64,000 nt of DNA from Cavia porcellus (Eukaryota; Chordata; Mammalia; Rodentia; Caviidae), in NCBI RefSeq assembly GCF_034190915.1, contig NW_026947484.1:83709982-83773981 (forward strand), written 5' to 3'. Of this stretch, positions 1-12,339 are shown piece by piece. Each line of letters opens with the position of its first letter. The first letter of the stretch is position 1. The notes below the pieces were generated by a model. It did not search any database and was not told the DNA's origin. It saw only the letters and a list, made by a program, of their open reading frames with translations. The position numbers and the translations under genes are program-made.

Positions 1-1379
1 AAGTGATAGGCCAGCCATAGACAAAACGGGATAAATAAAATCAGATTACAAAGCTCCCTAATGTACAAGGATGCAGACATGTCCAGACACTAAGGGAAGT
101 ACAGAGGAAAGTCCTCTAAATCATCTCTGGGTGAGAGGACAGAAAGCTTCCCAGAGGGGTGACAATAGACATGAAGTTTGAAACGTGTAGGATTAGCTAC
201 CTAAAAAAGAAAGGACAAGAGAATATCAGGCCAAATAACTGAATGAGAACTACCTGGCAGGTTTGAGAGTAAATGACACACTTTCTCACCTGTATTTTCT
301 AGCTCTTCCGTGTTTGGCTCTAACACAAGTGTGAAAAGCATGTACTCCATAATACTTTTAGGTGCAGACTTGACTAAGCTAAGAGATGCACAAGCAGCTG
401 TTAAAACATTGTTTCTAGGTGGGTCTGTGACCATTTTTACAGAAGAAATTAACACTTAAAGGAACAAGAAGGCTGCCCTCGCCAGTGTGACCTGTATCGT
501 CCATTCACTGAAGGCTTCCACTGGACGGAAAGGGAGGGTAAAAGTGAATTCACTCTGTCCTCTGGAGATGGAACATATCTCCACACAAAACATCAGAATT
601 CTTCACTATCGAGGCTTCCAACTCTGGGCTTTCTTACACCATCAGGGTCTCCACTCCCACTCCTACATCCCAAGTTCTCAGGATTTGGGCCTCGAGTGGA
701 CAATTACATCACTAACTGGCTTGGTTCTCAGACTGAACTAAACCAGCAGCTTTCCTGTTTGTCTAGTGTGCAGACTGTGGAGCATTTTCATTACCATAAT
801 CAAGTAAGTCAAGTCCCATAATAATTTCCTTTACATAACCCTCTCTGCATATCATAATGCTTTTACTTTTCTGGAGAATGCGCACATAATGGTTTGACAA
901 CAACCTTGGGTCAGCAACTAGTGCTTTACCTCGTGATTCAGGGACTAAGATTCTATCTATTTCTGTTTCCACTCAAGGTAATATCATGGCTTCCAGGGAT
1001 TTTTTTTTTTTTTTCCTGCTCCTATTCATCAAACTGGTAGAAGCAGAAAGAAAACACTCAGGAAGTAAAACACGTCACCTCTGCTCACATCCTACTGGAT
1101 AAAACCAGTCACGTGGCCCTGCTGTGCTTCCTGGCTGATTAGTGGTTTCCTTGTTCTCTAGATGGAATAACGCAGCGTTTAGTGTTCAATGTTAGCCACA
1201 AGCATTGATGGTGACGCATTGAAGGGCAACGCAGGAATCTGTAGCTGTAGTTTTTTTAAACACACTCACAACCAGATCAAATTCTTTAAAAAATCTTCAA
1301 CTGAGAGGACTTTATCAACAATCTACTCAGCAACTGCCAATTATATCTTTGACTCCAAAGAAGTTATGTCTTATAATTG
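1..1379. other. Intergenic DNA, no gene recognised
   Basis: I see no exon-like reading frame, RNA gene or clear interspersed repeat here. The only simple feature is a 15-base T run at 1000-1014. Longest open frames are under 90 codons and have no recognisable domain. Confidence 0.6.
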
Positions 1380-1566
1380 CAGTGGTACCTTGGTTCGCAA
1401 ACAGTTCTGCTTACAATGTAGTTCGCAATTGAGACATTTGGCAAAATTCCTTTTTTGTTTGCAAGCTCTGCATTGGGGAACAAACACAATCATGGCCGTC
1501 TTACAAATGTGGCCATCTTTTCCAAAATTGTAGAACAAATTAAATTTGTGAAATGAGGCACCACTG
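1380..1566. mobile_element. Small terminal-inverted-repeat DNA element, copy 1
   Basis: The left end reads CAGTGGTACCTTGGTTCGC and the reverse complement of the right end reads CAGTGGTGCCTCATTTCAC, so the two ends match at about 17 of 22 positions. The element is about 187 bp and has no coding capacity. A second diverged copy lies at 50120-50294 with the same ends and a similar middle. This is the form of a non-autonomous cut-and-paste transposon (MITE). The terminal motif is reminiscent of pogo/Tigger elements, but a TA target duplication is not clear at this copy, so the superfamily is inferred. Confidence 0.6.
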
Positions 1567-2205
1567 CATTAACCAATTACCATTAATTAGTCAAGTTACA
1601 CCGGCATAAAATATATGGCTTCAAACCAGTTCATTAATACTTACCAAGTCCATAAAAATCACTTTTTCAAAATCTAATTACCTAGGAGACTTATGTTGCT
1701 TGACAAAAATAGGGTTTTAAATATTCTGATATGATATTCTAATATGACTTAGTGGTAATTACAGTAAGTTTTCTTCCAATATTGTATGTAAAATATTTGA
1801 TGAAATAATTTAAGAATCTAGTCACACATTAACTACATTATGACTCATCTGACAATTTTCTACATTGTTCAAGGCACAAGGACATCCACCAAATGTATTG
1901 CAGAAGGGAAACAACTAATCCTATTTTATTTTAAAAAGAAAAAAGTGTGTGCTGTACTTTTGTGGATTGATGAGTAGGTTGGTTTGTATGATATTCCTAG
2001 GTTAAAATTATTTTTTTATCAAATGTATCAGGAATTATTTATTTCATTTCTAACATGACTATAGAAAACAAAGAGATTTTACAGGGCTGAAAGATCCTGG
2101 AACCTAAACAGCTGATGATCTTTGGGGACTTCATGATGCTGTTTTTCAAATCCCTAGCAAATTGGAACAGTCCTGGTCATATCTTCCAGTTCTCAAATTT
2201 ATTAA
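1567..2205. other. AT-rich intergenic DNA
   Basis: AT-rich sequence without recognisable repeat, gene or regulatory signature. Confidence 0.55.
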
Positions 2206-2282
2206 AGAATGAAAGAAAGAGAGAGCGACAGAGAAAGAGAGCCAGACAAGCAGAGACAGACAGACACAGAGACAGTAGGAAA
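2206..2282 (+). repeat. Purine-rich GA/CAGA low-complexity tract
   Basis: The strand is almost entirely A and G with interspersed C, built from GAAA, GAGA and CAGA steps. It directly precedes a MaLR LTR. It produces spurious arginine-rich (plus) and leucine/serine-rich (minus) open frames. Confidence 0.8.
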
Positions 2283-2286
2283 GGAA

Positions 2287-2672
2287 TGACATATGTCTTA
2301 TGTCTAGATGTCCCCCAAAATCTTCATGCTTTTTCAGAGGTGGGACCTTTCCACAGGTGGCTAAAACTAGAGTTTGTGATTGACTCATGTTGCAATGCTA
2401 GCATTAAGGGTGCTAAGATTGAAGGCGGTGATCAATAACTCAGCCAACTGAGTCACTGCCCTAACCCTGGAAGCCTAAGTGCAATATACAGGACAAAAAG
2501 AGACTTATCCTCTCCCTCACTGCTTTGCTACCTTCTGCATGCCATGAACCATTTCTCCTCCTCAAGGTCTGTCTTCCAAGCCACTCTATCTTAGAGCCAG
2601 GTAACTGTGTACTGAAATCTCTACAAACCGTAAGCTAGAAAGTCCCTTTTGCCCTTTAAAGTAACTAAACCA
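2287..2672 (+). mobile_element. MaLR (MT-like) LTR, sense orientation
   Basis: The segment starts TGACATATGTCTTATGTCTA and shares the layout of the better-preserved LTR at 20739-21188: a 5' block with GTCTAGATGTCCCCC, a region ending in TGAACTGAAA-like and CTCTACAAAC motifs (here CTGAAATCTCTACAAACC), and a terminal GTAACTAAACCA. This is the known structure of solo LTRs of non-autonomous MaLR retrotransposons. No internal region is attached. Divergence from the other copy is high, so it is old. Confidence 0.75.
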
Positions 2673-2711
2673 GATAGGTAGGTAGGTGGATGATGGATAG
2701 ATAGACAGATG
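2673..2711 (+). repeat. Degenerate GATA/GGTA tetranucleotide repeat
   Basis: Runs of GGTA, GGAT and GATA units follow the LTR end. Short and imperfect. Confidence 0.8.
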
Positions 2712-5330
2712 AAATGAGGAAAAACTATTTCATACAAAGCATCCCAGGAATAAGCATATGATAGCCTGTCGCCGTGCTATCCAGTGGAATTTTCAGAGGA
2801 TTTATCCCTTGAAAAGAAACATTTTCCATGCTCAGTAACACCACTGAAATAAATGTTTGATTATATATTCAAAGCTAAATTAAAACAGATATCGGGTTCC
2901 TTCCTTCTGAGAAACTACTAGTAAAACTAATATGTTAGAAATTGAAAAGGCAATATTTTTATGGTAGTGACAAAATGGAAAAATACAGAGTTCTTGACAC
3001 CTTGTCAAAGTGCTTCCACGTGAAGCACTTATGCAAAGTTAGAAATATCTTCCATTTCCTGGACTCCTTCCCTTTTAAAATGCCAGATGTATAGGGTCAA
3101 TAATAGAAAAGTGGAAAACCTTAGAAACAGCTGTCTTCTTTTAGCTTTTTACTTTGATGTTTGGTCCTTTCTAGAGTTTCCTTTTGGATTATTTGCAGAT
3201 TGGATTCTTGAATGATTTTATCCAAGATTTTTCTGTTATGAATACTTCTCTGGAAAACCATAGAGGTAGAATATCTTGGTTTCAAACCACCCAGCTGTTT
3301 CATGGGAGACCATATTAAATTATCTACTATAGTGAACCTCAATTTTCTTAATTTCAAAGTGGAGTGATAGTATTGATTGACAATAATAACATGCTGTTCA
3401 AAACTGAAGAACTATTAGAAAGCACATAAGCCTCCAGAAATGGATAAATCATGCTTTTTTCCCTATGAGCAGTATTTAATGAAGGAGCCTTCACTTGACT
3501 GCAAAAGTTGCTGTTCCAATGTGATCATAATAATCACTCTGGTTTCACATAAATTTCTTCACAAAGAGTACTATTTTATGCTATGTTGTTATTGCTCTTG
3601 ATCCTCCAAAAACAGAAAAATTAGATCAATGATGAGAGTTTAGAGCCTGGTGTACAAGGAAGCAAAAATGACACGATGGCTGGTGCCCGGCAGCTGTCAT
3701 TTCTGAATTGAGGCATCGTTATCAGTGCTGGGAAAAATCACATGGACATCCACTGGCACTGATTAAAGCAGATTTTCCCCCTGAAATGCTTTTGCACATC
3801 TACTGCACAGTAATGAGTCATGCCCAGTGTCAGCCTTTCACTTTCTGACAGTTTAAGTACACATCCTTGGATAGGCTCCAGCCGAGCTGACATCTGAAAT
3901 ATAATGAACAATGCCATTCTAAATTTCCAATGAACATGAAAGTAAATGTGTGAGGAGCCATATGGAACCTGCTATTGTACTGGGTGCAAGGGTAAATTGT
4001 TGAGCATTATTTAGCAGTGGGAACTGTGTACAATAAAGGATGGATGATATCATGTTCAAGGTGATGGCAGTTTGGGCAGAAGAGGCAACTTGGGAAATAA
4101 CTATCGTCTAAGGCTGTCTGCACACACTCTCAAACAGTAGTAGTTTCCTGTCAGTTTCTTTTATCTAGAGCCTACGTCAGATGGAAGGAGAATCTGTAGG
4201 TATCTGCCTTTTGAGTCAGGTGGGTTTGCATACTTGTGGTTTCTGGGCAGTGTCTTTTCTGAGCTAGTTACTGTCTTAAACACTCTTTCTGCCATCGCGC
4301 CCTTGAAGAGTCCTGATCTGTACAGAAGCCACATATTTAACACATGTTGCAACAGGACAAAAAATATTTTACCTTAGAAATGGACACCGTGCAGTGAAAG
4401 TAGCTGAGTAGAAAAAAAGGCATAAATAGCTGAGTGAGTAGGACAGGGTGATAGGAGGCGATGAAATAATTTGTAGAAGTGGGCCTCGACTAACCCTCCA
4501 TATGGGAGGCAGTAGATTTACCAATGATGAATCAAATTGCATTCGTACTGAGCATAAACATGTTACAGAGGTTTTTTTGGTCAAAATTCCCTGAACAATA
4601 CAGTATGACAACTATTTGTATAACATTTACCTTGTGTTAGGTATTTAAAGTAGCTTGTAGGTGATTTGAAGTATATCAGAGCATATTCATAGGTTTCACA
4701 CATATTATAGCGTTCTGTATAAAGAACTTAATGATGGAGGATTTGGGCACCTTAAGGGGCTCTGGAAGCAATTCCTCCCAGTTGCCAAGGATAACCATAT
4801 TCCCCTGGAACCTAGAAGAAGGCAGGATTTGTGGAACTGAGCACGGCACATGGAGGTAGGAAGATGTAGGACTTGGCTTCTGTATCTTGCGGCCAGCACT
4901 TTGAATGACTGAAGCTTAGACAGCGTGTAGGGAAGGAGTAAGAACAGAGGCTGGACAGCAGCCAGATCACAAACCACAACACTGTGAGAGCTAAAGATAA
5001 CATATACTAAATCTAACAGAATGTTGAGGTGTTTCCAAAAATTATCACTCACACAGAAATGCTGGCTGGCCCACAAAAATGTATGTTGGCTTCACTCATG
5101 GTGCCCAATCACTCTTTTCTCATTAACCATTTAACCACTGAGAAAAGTGGCTGCAGGATTTTCAAGGCTAATTTCCAGGGACCCAAACACATACTGTTGT
5201 CAGAGATTTCCCAACACTTCCTGACACAAAAGCACAAAACCAGTAGAACTTCACCAAAGAAGAGCAAGAAAATGACCACTGATCAGGAGCTTGATTAAAT
5301 ATGTAAGGGCACATTTTAAAATGTCATGTT
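2712..5330. other. Intergenic DNA with one possible conserved block
   Basis: No gene recognised. Most is unique AT-rich DNA. The block at about 3650-3910 has higher complexity and contains a TGAGTCA AP-1-type site; it is listed separately. The open frames at 4705-5076 (minus) and 5029-5298 (plus) show no domain and no codon pattern that convinces me. Confidence 0.55.
3650..3910. promoter_or_regulatory. Possible conserved non-coding element
   Basis: A repeat-free stretch of balanced composition inside AT-rich DNA. It contains TGAGTCAT (AP-1 consensus core) near 3814 and several dense non-repetitive motifs. Conservation cannot be seen from one sequence, so this is only a candidate. Confidence 0.2.
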
Positions 5331-8300
5331 TATGGCAGTTAAAATAAATGAGTTTTTCTCACACTGCATTGGGAAAATGACCAAAATACATTGCTAAGTG
5401 GAAAAGTAGATGTAAGAACAATATGTGCCAAGTCCTTTAGGATAAGCACTATTATCATAACTTTCTTTAAGGAATGTAAGATGGCAAAGATCATTTTTCA
5501 TGTTATATATTTCTGATATGTATCTATATGTTATTTATATATACATATATATGTCTTAAAATGATATTATATTAAGCCCTGTCCCCAATTACAGAGGAAC
5601 AACCAGGATAGCAAAGAAAAGAAGAAAAGATAAAAGATATTCTCAAATGGCCTCTACTTGGACTTCTTTTGATGGCACCCCCTCAACTAATCATTCAACA
5701 GATTCCTTAGTTAATTATTTTTTATTAACTTGGTTTAATGATTGACTAAATCTAACTGCCTGGCTATTATGGATCCAGAGAAATAAAGCTCCATTTTTAT
5801 TTTTCCTGGCCCAGCAGTTTTATTTTATTTTTCTGTGTCGTTTTTCGTCATAGAACTAACTTCTCTAAGAAAAGACAGAGTGCTCAGTCTTTGAATTTCA
5901 AAAACTTTTTAAAAATATAGTGGAAATATGGGGATAGTCTATGGCTATGTGAAGGTTTAAAGGGGGAGATGAGGAAGAATAGAGATTTCTTGAGTGTTTA
6001 CAATTATTCTCTGAATTAACACTGTTGGCAAACTTTGAAGTTTTTCCCTTTTAAAAGGGATTTTAAAAGCAAAGAAAAATAAACAATTATTTAGGATAAT
6101 ACCTAGAAAATGACAGGCTTAGTGATTCTAAAATAGGTCTGTCTAGACAGAAACACACAGCGCACAATTAAACAAGTATGAAAACTGATTCTGAACAGAT
6201 TCCTAGCTTGTTTCAGCCTAAGATATGTCAGTGATTGAGACGATTAGGACAGAGCAGGAAACCTTGGAAATAGAAGGATGTTTAGCCCAGTCTCCACCCA
6301 AGTCTGTCTGTCCTGTCTTCTCTCTTTGAATCTATTAAGTAAAATAGGAAAGTTTGTGTTGAACTGCATTAGAATTGGTTATTTTTATACAAATACTGAT
6401 AATTTGGTCATAGCTCTTCAGAACCAGTCTCTCTAACCTTCTAGAATGTTCTCAGGCATCTGTGAGGAGCCATTCTATGGCTCCTCAAGGACCCATATTA
6501 GATGACCATAAGTCCCTACTTCTCTGATTCTTATATTTCACTTGACTCCTTTTAATAGTTGCAGTCAATTGAGTTTGAAATGGTTCAGTTCACTGTAGAG
6601 ATTAAAGAATAATTTTGTTTACTCTTAATTCAAATGAACTCCAGACCACAGTTAGTTATCTTAGGCCCGAGGCCTTGCTCCAAGAAAGAAATAGGAGATT
6701 ACTTCCAGACTTGGAAACCATAAAGCCACATATCTGGTGCCCTTCCACTCAGTCATTTCTCATCTTTATCCAACCATCACTAAGCAAGAAACTCTCCAAA
6801 GAGTTGTTAGTAGTTAAAAACTTTTGCGTTAAAACAGTGGGTTTCTTGGGAAGAAGGGTTTTAAATTTATATGTAGGAAAAAGAGAATAGAAACTCCTTA
6901 CAGTGCAAAACAATAACTGTGTTGTGATCATTTCTCAAGTCTATAGCAGTTTTGGTAATGTCTATAGTTGCTACACTTACATAATTTTTTGAAACTGGGC
7001 ATATGAAGGAACCCAGGTTGAACCATACACAAAGATCTCTTTAAAGAAAGAAAAATCACAGAAGCAGAGTGATATTTTTTCTCCTTCTCCTGTAAAGTAT
7101 TACTCCAGTCTTTGTCATTGAATGACATACCAACAAGAAGCGTTTTTTTTCTATTCTCCATAAGTGTAATTCATAATGCCCACTTGGAGCTAAGATAGAG
7201 ATGCCCATTTCCTTGTTGTTTGGCTATTCTGTTCGCCTAATGACCCAGAGAGTCTTTAAATCATCGTAGGCTGCTCAACTGAAATCTGCTAAAAGGACGA
7301 AAAAATAACTCAAATAGCTGGTAACAGAGATAATAGGAAATATTTTAACAAACACTGCCACTAACAACTTGGCATTGACAACTATTTCATATCCTAATGT
7401 GCTCTGTTTTGAACAGTAAGTGATCTTTCCCCTTGCTCCATCAGGATGTGTTTCTGTAAACAACCAACTACTCAGAGATTTCAGGACTATTGCTCAAAGT
7501 CTAAAAGTCAGAAACTTGATTTCCAGTAGCCTGTGTTTGGTCCATCATGCCTACAAGATGAGTTTCCTATAAAAACCCAGAAGGACAGGGCCTCATAATG
7601 TGTATGGACAGCTGAACACATAGTGTTCCTGGAGCCTGGTTCCCTGGAGATTACATGGAACCTGCTCACTCCTTCCCTTGTACCTTACACTATGCATCTT
7701 TTTATCTCTAGCCTTTGTAATAGCTTTTACAGTAAACAAGCAAAAACAAGCGTTTTTCTGAGTTCTGTGAACAGTTCTAACAAATTATTGAATCTAGGAA
7801 GATGGTTGTGGAAACCACAATTGATAGCCCATTGGTTAGGAGTTCCAGGGTTCCACAGTTGTGAGTGGCAGGGATGTGTATCAAGGGAGGAGAGTGCTGT
7901 GGAACTAAGCCCTCAGATTTTCAGACCTGACCCTGACTCTAAGGAGACAACATCCTCCTGAACTGAATCACAGGCACAACAGGGGCCAGTGCTGGAGCAC
8001 TGCTTATTTGGTGAGTGAAGGAAATTTCCCACACATCTGATGTCAGAGGTGTGCTGTGGAAGCAAAGTGAGAGAAACTGAGTCTGAACTTGTTTTTTGTT
8101 TTTAGAAATTGGACTCCATTCATTCCCTTTACAGATTGGATTCCATTCATCTCCATGTTGTGTTATTGTACTTGGAAAGAGATTTTTCAAAAAAGTTTTA
8201 AATGTATGTTTTTATTACATTGAAGTTATGATTTAAATAGTCTTAGCTGTATTCCCTGGGCAGACTGAGACATAAGGGAAATATTTTATCAGAGAAAAAA

Positions 8301-9011
8301 GATTATCATTTCAAACTGATAGATTTAAGGGAGTTGAAATAATAATCACCATCATGAAGAGGGAAATGCCCCAAGCACTGACAGACAATGCATCTAAAAA
8401 GCATAACCCTTTTTAGCAGTGCTCAATCTCTAATTTGCACAGATCAATATTTTTGGGCTGAAAACTCATCAAGAAAGAGAAAATCCCAAATCAATCAGCC
8501 ATGTGTTCCTTCTTCACAGAAAATGACCTTCATAACCTACTGCCCACCACCTTAAACATTTACCAAAATGAAATAGAAACAAACCAGGCGTGGGGCCAAT
8601 AAAATAGTTAAATGAGAACAAGAAAATCTGCGCACTCATATAATAAGGGTAGATATTAAGACAGCGAGATTTAAATGAAAAGGCATGTCATGTTAGTGTC
8701 TAGAAAACAAAATAGATGGCATTCAACAACTAAAAAGTAAATTTGATTTCTTAATAATCAATATGCCCTATGTATCATCAAACAACCTTGGATTGATAAT
8801 AGGCATTACAATAAAATTTAAATGCTTGTGTATTTATCCCGGAGAACACTAAGAAATTCCCTGGATGAATATATTCTAACTTGTTCTGTGGTGTGAAAGA
8901 TCCCTTTCTGCTCAAAAACAATACTTCCTCTGGCTTTTAAGGCAGTTTTCCCACTAATTATGTAGTTGGGTCAATAGCACATTGGAAGGTACATTCAAGT
9001 AAATAGGATTC
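5331..9011. other. Intergenic DNA, mostly unique
   Basis: About 5370-5440 resembles the 3' part of an ancient L1 (a GCTAAGTGGAAAA-type phrase followed by ACAATATGTGCC), but it is too short to be sure. 5519-5553 is a TATA-rich low-complexity patch. The remainder holds no recognisable gene, RNA or repeat. Confidence 0.5.
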
Positions 9012-9104
9012 TTTTTTTTTTTTTTTTTTTTTTGGATATCTGGGATAGAACTCGCAACCTCAGGCTTGCCAGGCAGGCACTTGTGAAGCTAAGTTAAATT
9101 CCCT
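9012..9104 (-). mobile_element. ID-type SINE, minus strand
   Basis: A 22-base T run at 9012-9033 is the A-tail read from the other strand. The body contains the B-box-like stretch and the GCTTGCCAGGCAGGCACTTG core shared with all ID copies in this window. The tRNA-related 5' end is diverged. ID elements are RNA polymerase III-transcribed and moved by L1. Confidence 0.85.
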
Positions 9105-9179
9105 GCAAATGGAACTCTTGAGACAGGTAAAAGATTAAGTTTCTAGACAACAGTATCAGCATGCTTCTTTCTTTTTAGT

Positions 9180-9274
9180 TTTATTGTTGTTGTTGTTGTT
9201 TATTTGGGGGATCAAACTTATGGCCTTACCCTTGCCACGCAGGCACTTGTGCCACTGAGCTAAACCCTCCGGCC
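9180..9274 (-). mobile_element. ID-type SINE, minus strand
   Basis: A GTT-rich tail at 9183-9202 is followed by the ID body, with TTGCCACGCAGGCACTTGTG and CCACTGAGCTAAACCC as recognisable core. It lies only about 75 bp from the previous ID on the same strand. Confidence 0.85.
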
Positions 9275-11276
9275 AATTCTTTCTTCTTGCCAGTCAAAAT
9301 AGTACTCCATTATCAGGTAGATTTATTTCAGGTACAATGATCTCAAATGACCACAGCAGAATAGTATAGGTTTGAGTTTCTGGTCATTGTACCAAGGAAC
9401 CCTAGGTGGCTTTTGCCTCTCATCTCTCAGAAAAGAATGTGTGAACAGAAACATAGCCCTGGGATGCCACATGTTAACAAACACCAAATCTCTGTGCTGT
9501 GCCTTGTCTCAGTCTTTTCCCCTCAGTGCAGTAACCATGATTTCCTGTACACAGTAGATATGTTTCAGAAAATTCCCACGATTTCCTTAAAGAGATCCTG
9601 ACTACCCACATCCGAATTCTTTGCTCTTACCTTTCTAAAACCACTGTATTTCCTACTAAACAGATTTGACTGCAGGAAACTTGTTGACATGGAATGATTA
9701 GAGGATCCTGTGATCTCCATTCCTTAAGCAGATGGATGCATTTTTAGCTCCTCCCTTTCAAAAGGAACTCAGACATTTGAATTTGAAATATCATAATAGG
9801 TGGTATAATTTTAGTATACTTCTTTTTTTTTCCATCACACTAAAAATATATTTTAAATACTTTATTCTTCATAGAATTTCCTTAGTCTCAGCTTCCTCAA
9901 ATTCACATTTGGGGCCTTTATCAGTTGATACTGTTTCCTTACCATCATTAATCATGATCTTTGATATATTAAATTTGACTCAAATTATTGAGATACCAGT
10001 GACCTTAGGATGAATAAAAATCATAATGATATTTAATACTAAAGCCCAATCATGCCAGCTGCATACCAGTAGCTTAGTGGATCTGATGATGCATTTAGAA
10101 CTGAAACACTATAGATTTTTCTTTTCATTTTGCTGGGGATTTTTTTTTTAAAGCCAGACAACTAAACTACACCACTAAAACCTCACAACGGATGTTCCTT
10201 GAAGCAGGAAGGAATACAATTGGAGGAGTTATACCAACTTTCCTGGGGATTCATTTTAAACCAACTTATTATTTCTGCAATTACTGTTCAATTATAAACA
10301 GTATCTGCATCAAATATTATTGGGGAAACTACTATGTTCTGGGAAGTTCTTAGGAATTTAATTCATGGATGAGTAAGATGAGGCTTGCCTTGGGAGAGTT
10401 CACAATCTGGGATAAGACAGCCATGAAAACACTAGATAAACTCTGAACAAGACAATATGAATCTTGCTTAAGGAATATGAAAGGTATAAAATTCCTGCAA
10501 AGTATCACTCAGCATGGCAGAAAATGAGATACTTTTAGGAACAATGGTAGAGAAGAAGAGTAGGGCTTATTGGAATATGAGGAAAAGCAGAGTAAAAACT
10601 ACCACCATGTGTCTCCAAAATATAAATTCCTTTCCCCTTTGTTCCCCTAATTAACTAGCTGTGGGAAAATGTAAATGAAATATTAGCTTGTTTAGACATG
10701 TAAAACTTCCAATTCTAGAATCAGCTTTCAGCATAACTATCACATTGAGTTCTATAACTTCCAAATGACAAGGCCAGGACAGGCCTAACAACTTGAACTC
10801 AGCATTTATGGAGGAGGTCCAGAGAAGAGAAAATACTACCTCTTTCCCTACAGGTCAATCTCTACCCTACCATTGGCAACTTAGGGTACTTCTCCTTAGA
10901 TCACTCCGTGGCCATATCCCAGCTCTAAAAGAGTCCTTGAAACGTTTTGATTTTCCTTCTCTGAATCTTCTACAGCACAACTTCTCAGAAATGTCTTTCC
11001 TTACTTATTGTACTCCTAAGATATATTTTATTTTTATTTCTATAATTTATTCTAAGGGCATATCTTTCACTTTTTTTTATTTAAGTGTGAAGGAACCAGA
11101 CGCATTAGATAATATTTCTCATTTGTGTTAAAATTTTGCTTTCTGAGCAAGTAAATTTTGAGTCCATAGTATATCGAGATGTCATAAAAATCCCACCCTT
11201 TACCCTAAACTTTAGATTTACAAATTATGTAGGTCATACTTCTCAGTTTTGTCTGTCAAATTTCCATTCCTCTAAA
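9275..11276. other. Intergenic DNA, no gene recognised
   Basis: AT-rich unique sequence. Open frames at 9732-10013 and 10793-11131 have no recognisable domain. Confidence 0.5.
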
Positions 11277-11350
11277 CTGGGGGTATAGCTTAGTGATAAA
11301 GCACTTGCCTAGCATGCACAAGTCCTTGGGGTCAAACTCAGTATTAGGGG
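11277..11350 (+). mobile_element. ID-type SINE, plus strand, tail lost
   Basis: The copy reads as a tRNA-like A box (GGGGTATAGCTTAGTG) and then CACTTGCCTAGCATGCACAA and a B-box region GGGTCAAACTC. The A-tail is not evident. This copy resembles the general rodent ID form more than the GCAGGCAGTCATGAG variant at 36.4 kb. Confidence 0.85.
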
Positions 11351-11874
11351 ATGGAGGAGGAAGAATTGATATTTCTTCTCCTTATCTTTAGTTCTACTGA
11401 AGCATAATAAGATACTTCATACTCTGTAGAGTTGTTGATGATTAGTAAGAAAATTGAAGATATTCCAAGATATAGAAAGTGAGAATTTCATCCCAACCTT
11501 GCCTGATGAGTCCTTTAGAATTAACGTGACAGGTTATAGAGCTACTCTGTAAGCAAGATCTGTCTGTCAGCACAAATAGTGAGAGGCATGGCATTGCTTT
11601 CCGAGAATAACATTCACTTTTAGATCACCTCTTGAAGACAACCAATGGATTCATACTGTAATTTGAGCTAAAAGCTTCAAAGTGAAAGGCAAAAGTATTT
11701 GTCCTTTGATAAGGAAATGTAAAGCAATGTAAGAAAATTGAAAACATATTTTATTTGCAATATCCTGCCTGTTTTGTCTGCTTAATTTTTTATTGATGCC
11801 TTCTTAAAAGCAGTGTTCTTTTAAAATTAAAAATTATAATGATTGTATTTCTGAAAGTAAATTGTGTGAGATGA
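11351..11874. other. Intergenic DNA, no feature recognised
   Basis: Unique AT-rich sequence, with nothing supportable. Confidence 0.5.
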
Positions 11875-12339
11875 TGTGCTAGTGTTTCATCACTGTGACA
11901 AAATATCCAAGAAAATCAACTTAAAGAAGAAAATACCTATTTTGGTTCATGTTCTCAGAGGTTTCAGTCTTAGATAGATGGTTCCATTGCTTTTAGGCCT
12001 GTGGCAAGGCAGAAGCTTCTTGAACAAAGGGCAAGGTGGACGAAAACTACTACATTGTGACCACCTGGAAGCAGAAGAGAAGGAAAGAGCCCAAAGACAG
12101 GTCCAGGGGCCAGATACAATACCCAATGTCACTCACCCATGACCCACTCTTCTTTATTAGGCCTCACCTCTGGTTTCTGTTACCTCCAATAGCACCATCA
12201 TGTTATGATTTAATCAAAGAATTAATGCACAGATGAACTTAGAGCTTTCATGAGCCATTTGCTTCCAAAAAAAACTCATCATCTGATAACTAAGTCTTTA
12301 GCACATAATCTTTTGGGCATATTTCATATTTATCATACA
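11875..12339 (-). mobile_element. MaLR (MT-like) LTR, minus strand
   Basis: Read from the minus strand it has the MaLR end phrase, with CATCACTGTGACAAAATATCC at its 3' terminus, and a region (about 12150-12339) matching the 5' part of the other MaLR LTRs. The 5-base flanks are GATGA and GATAA, a 4 of 5 match, consistent with a decayed 5-bp target duplication. Confidence 0.75.

Noticed and set aside
2115..2438. Arginine-rich open frame as a nuclear protein
   Set aside because: The RERQRKR stretch is the translated purine tract at 2206-2282.
4705..5076. 123-codon minus-strand open frame as a gene
   Set aside because: No domain, no similarity I recognise, no conserved context, and expected by chance in 64 kb.
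9012..9104. ID elements as tRNA genes
   Set aside because: A- and B-box-like sequence is present, but there is no full cloverleaf, A-rich tails follow and copies are dispersed, so they are SINEs.
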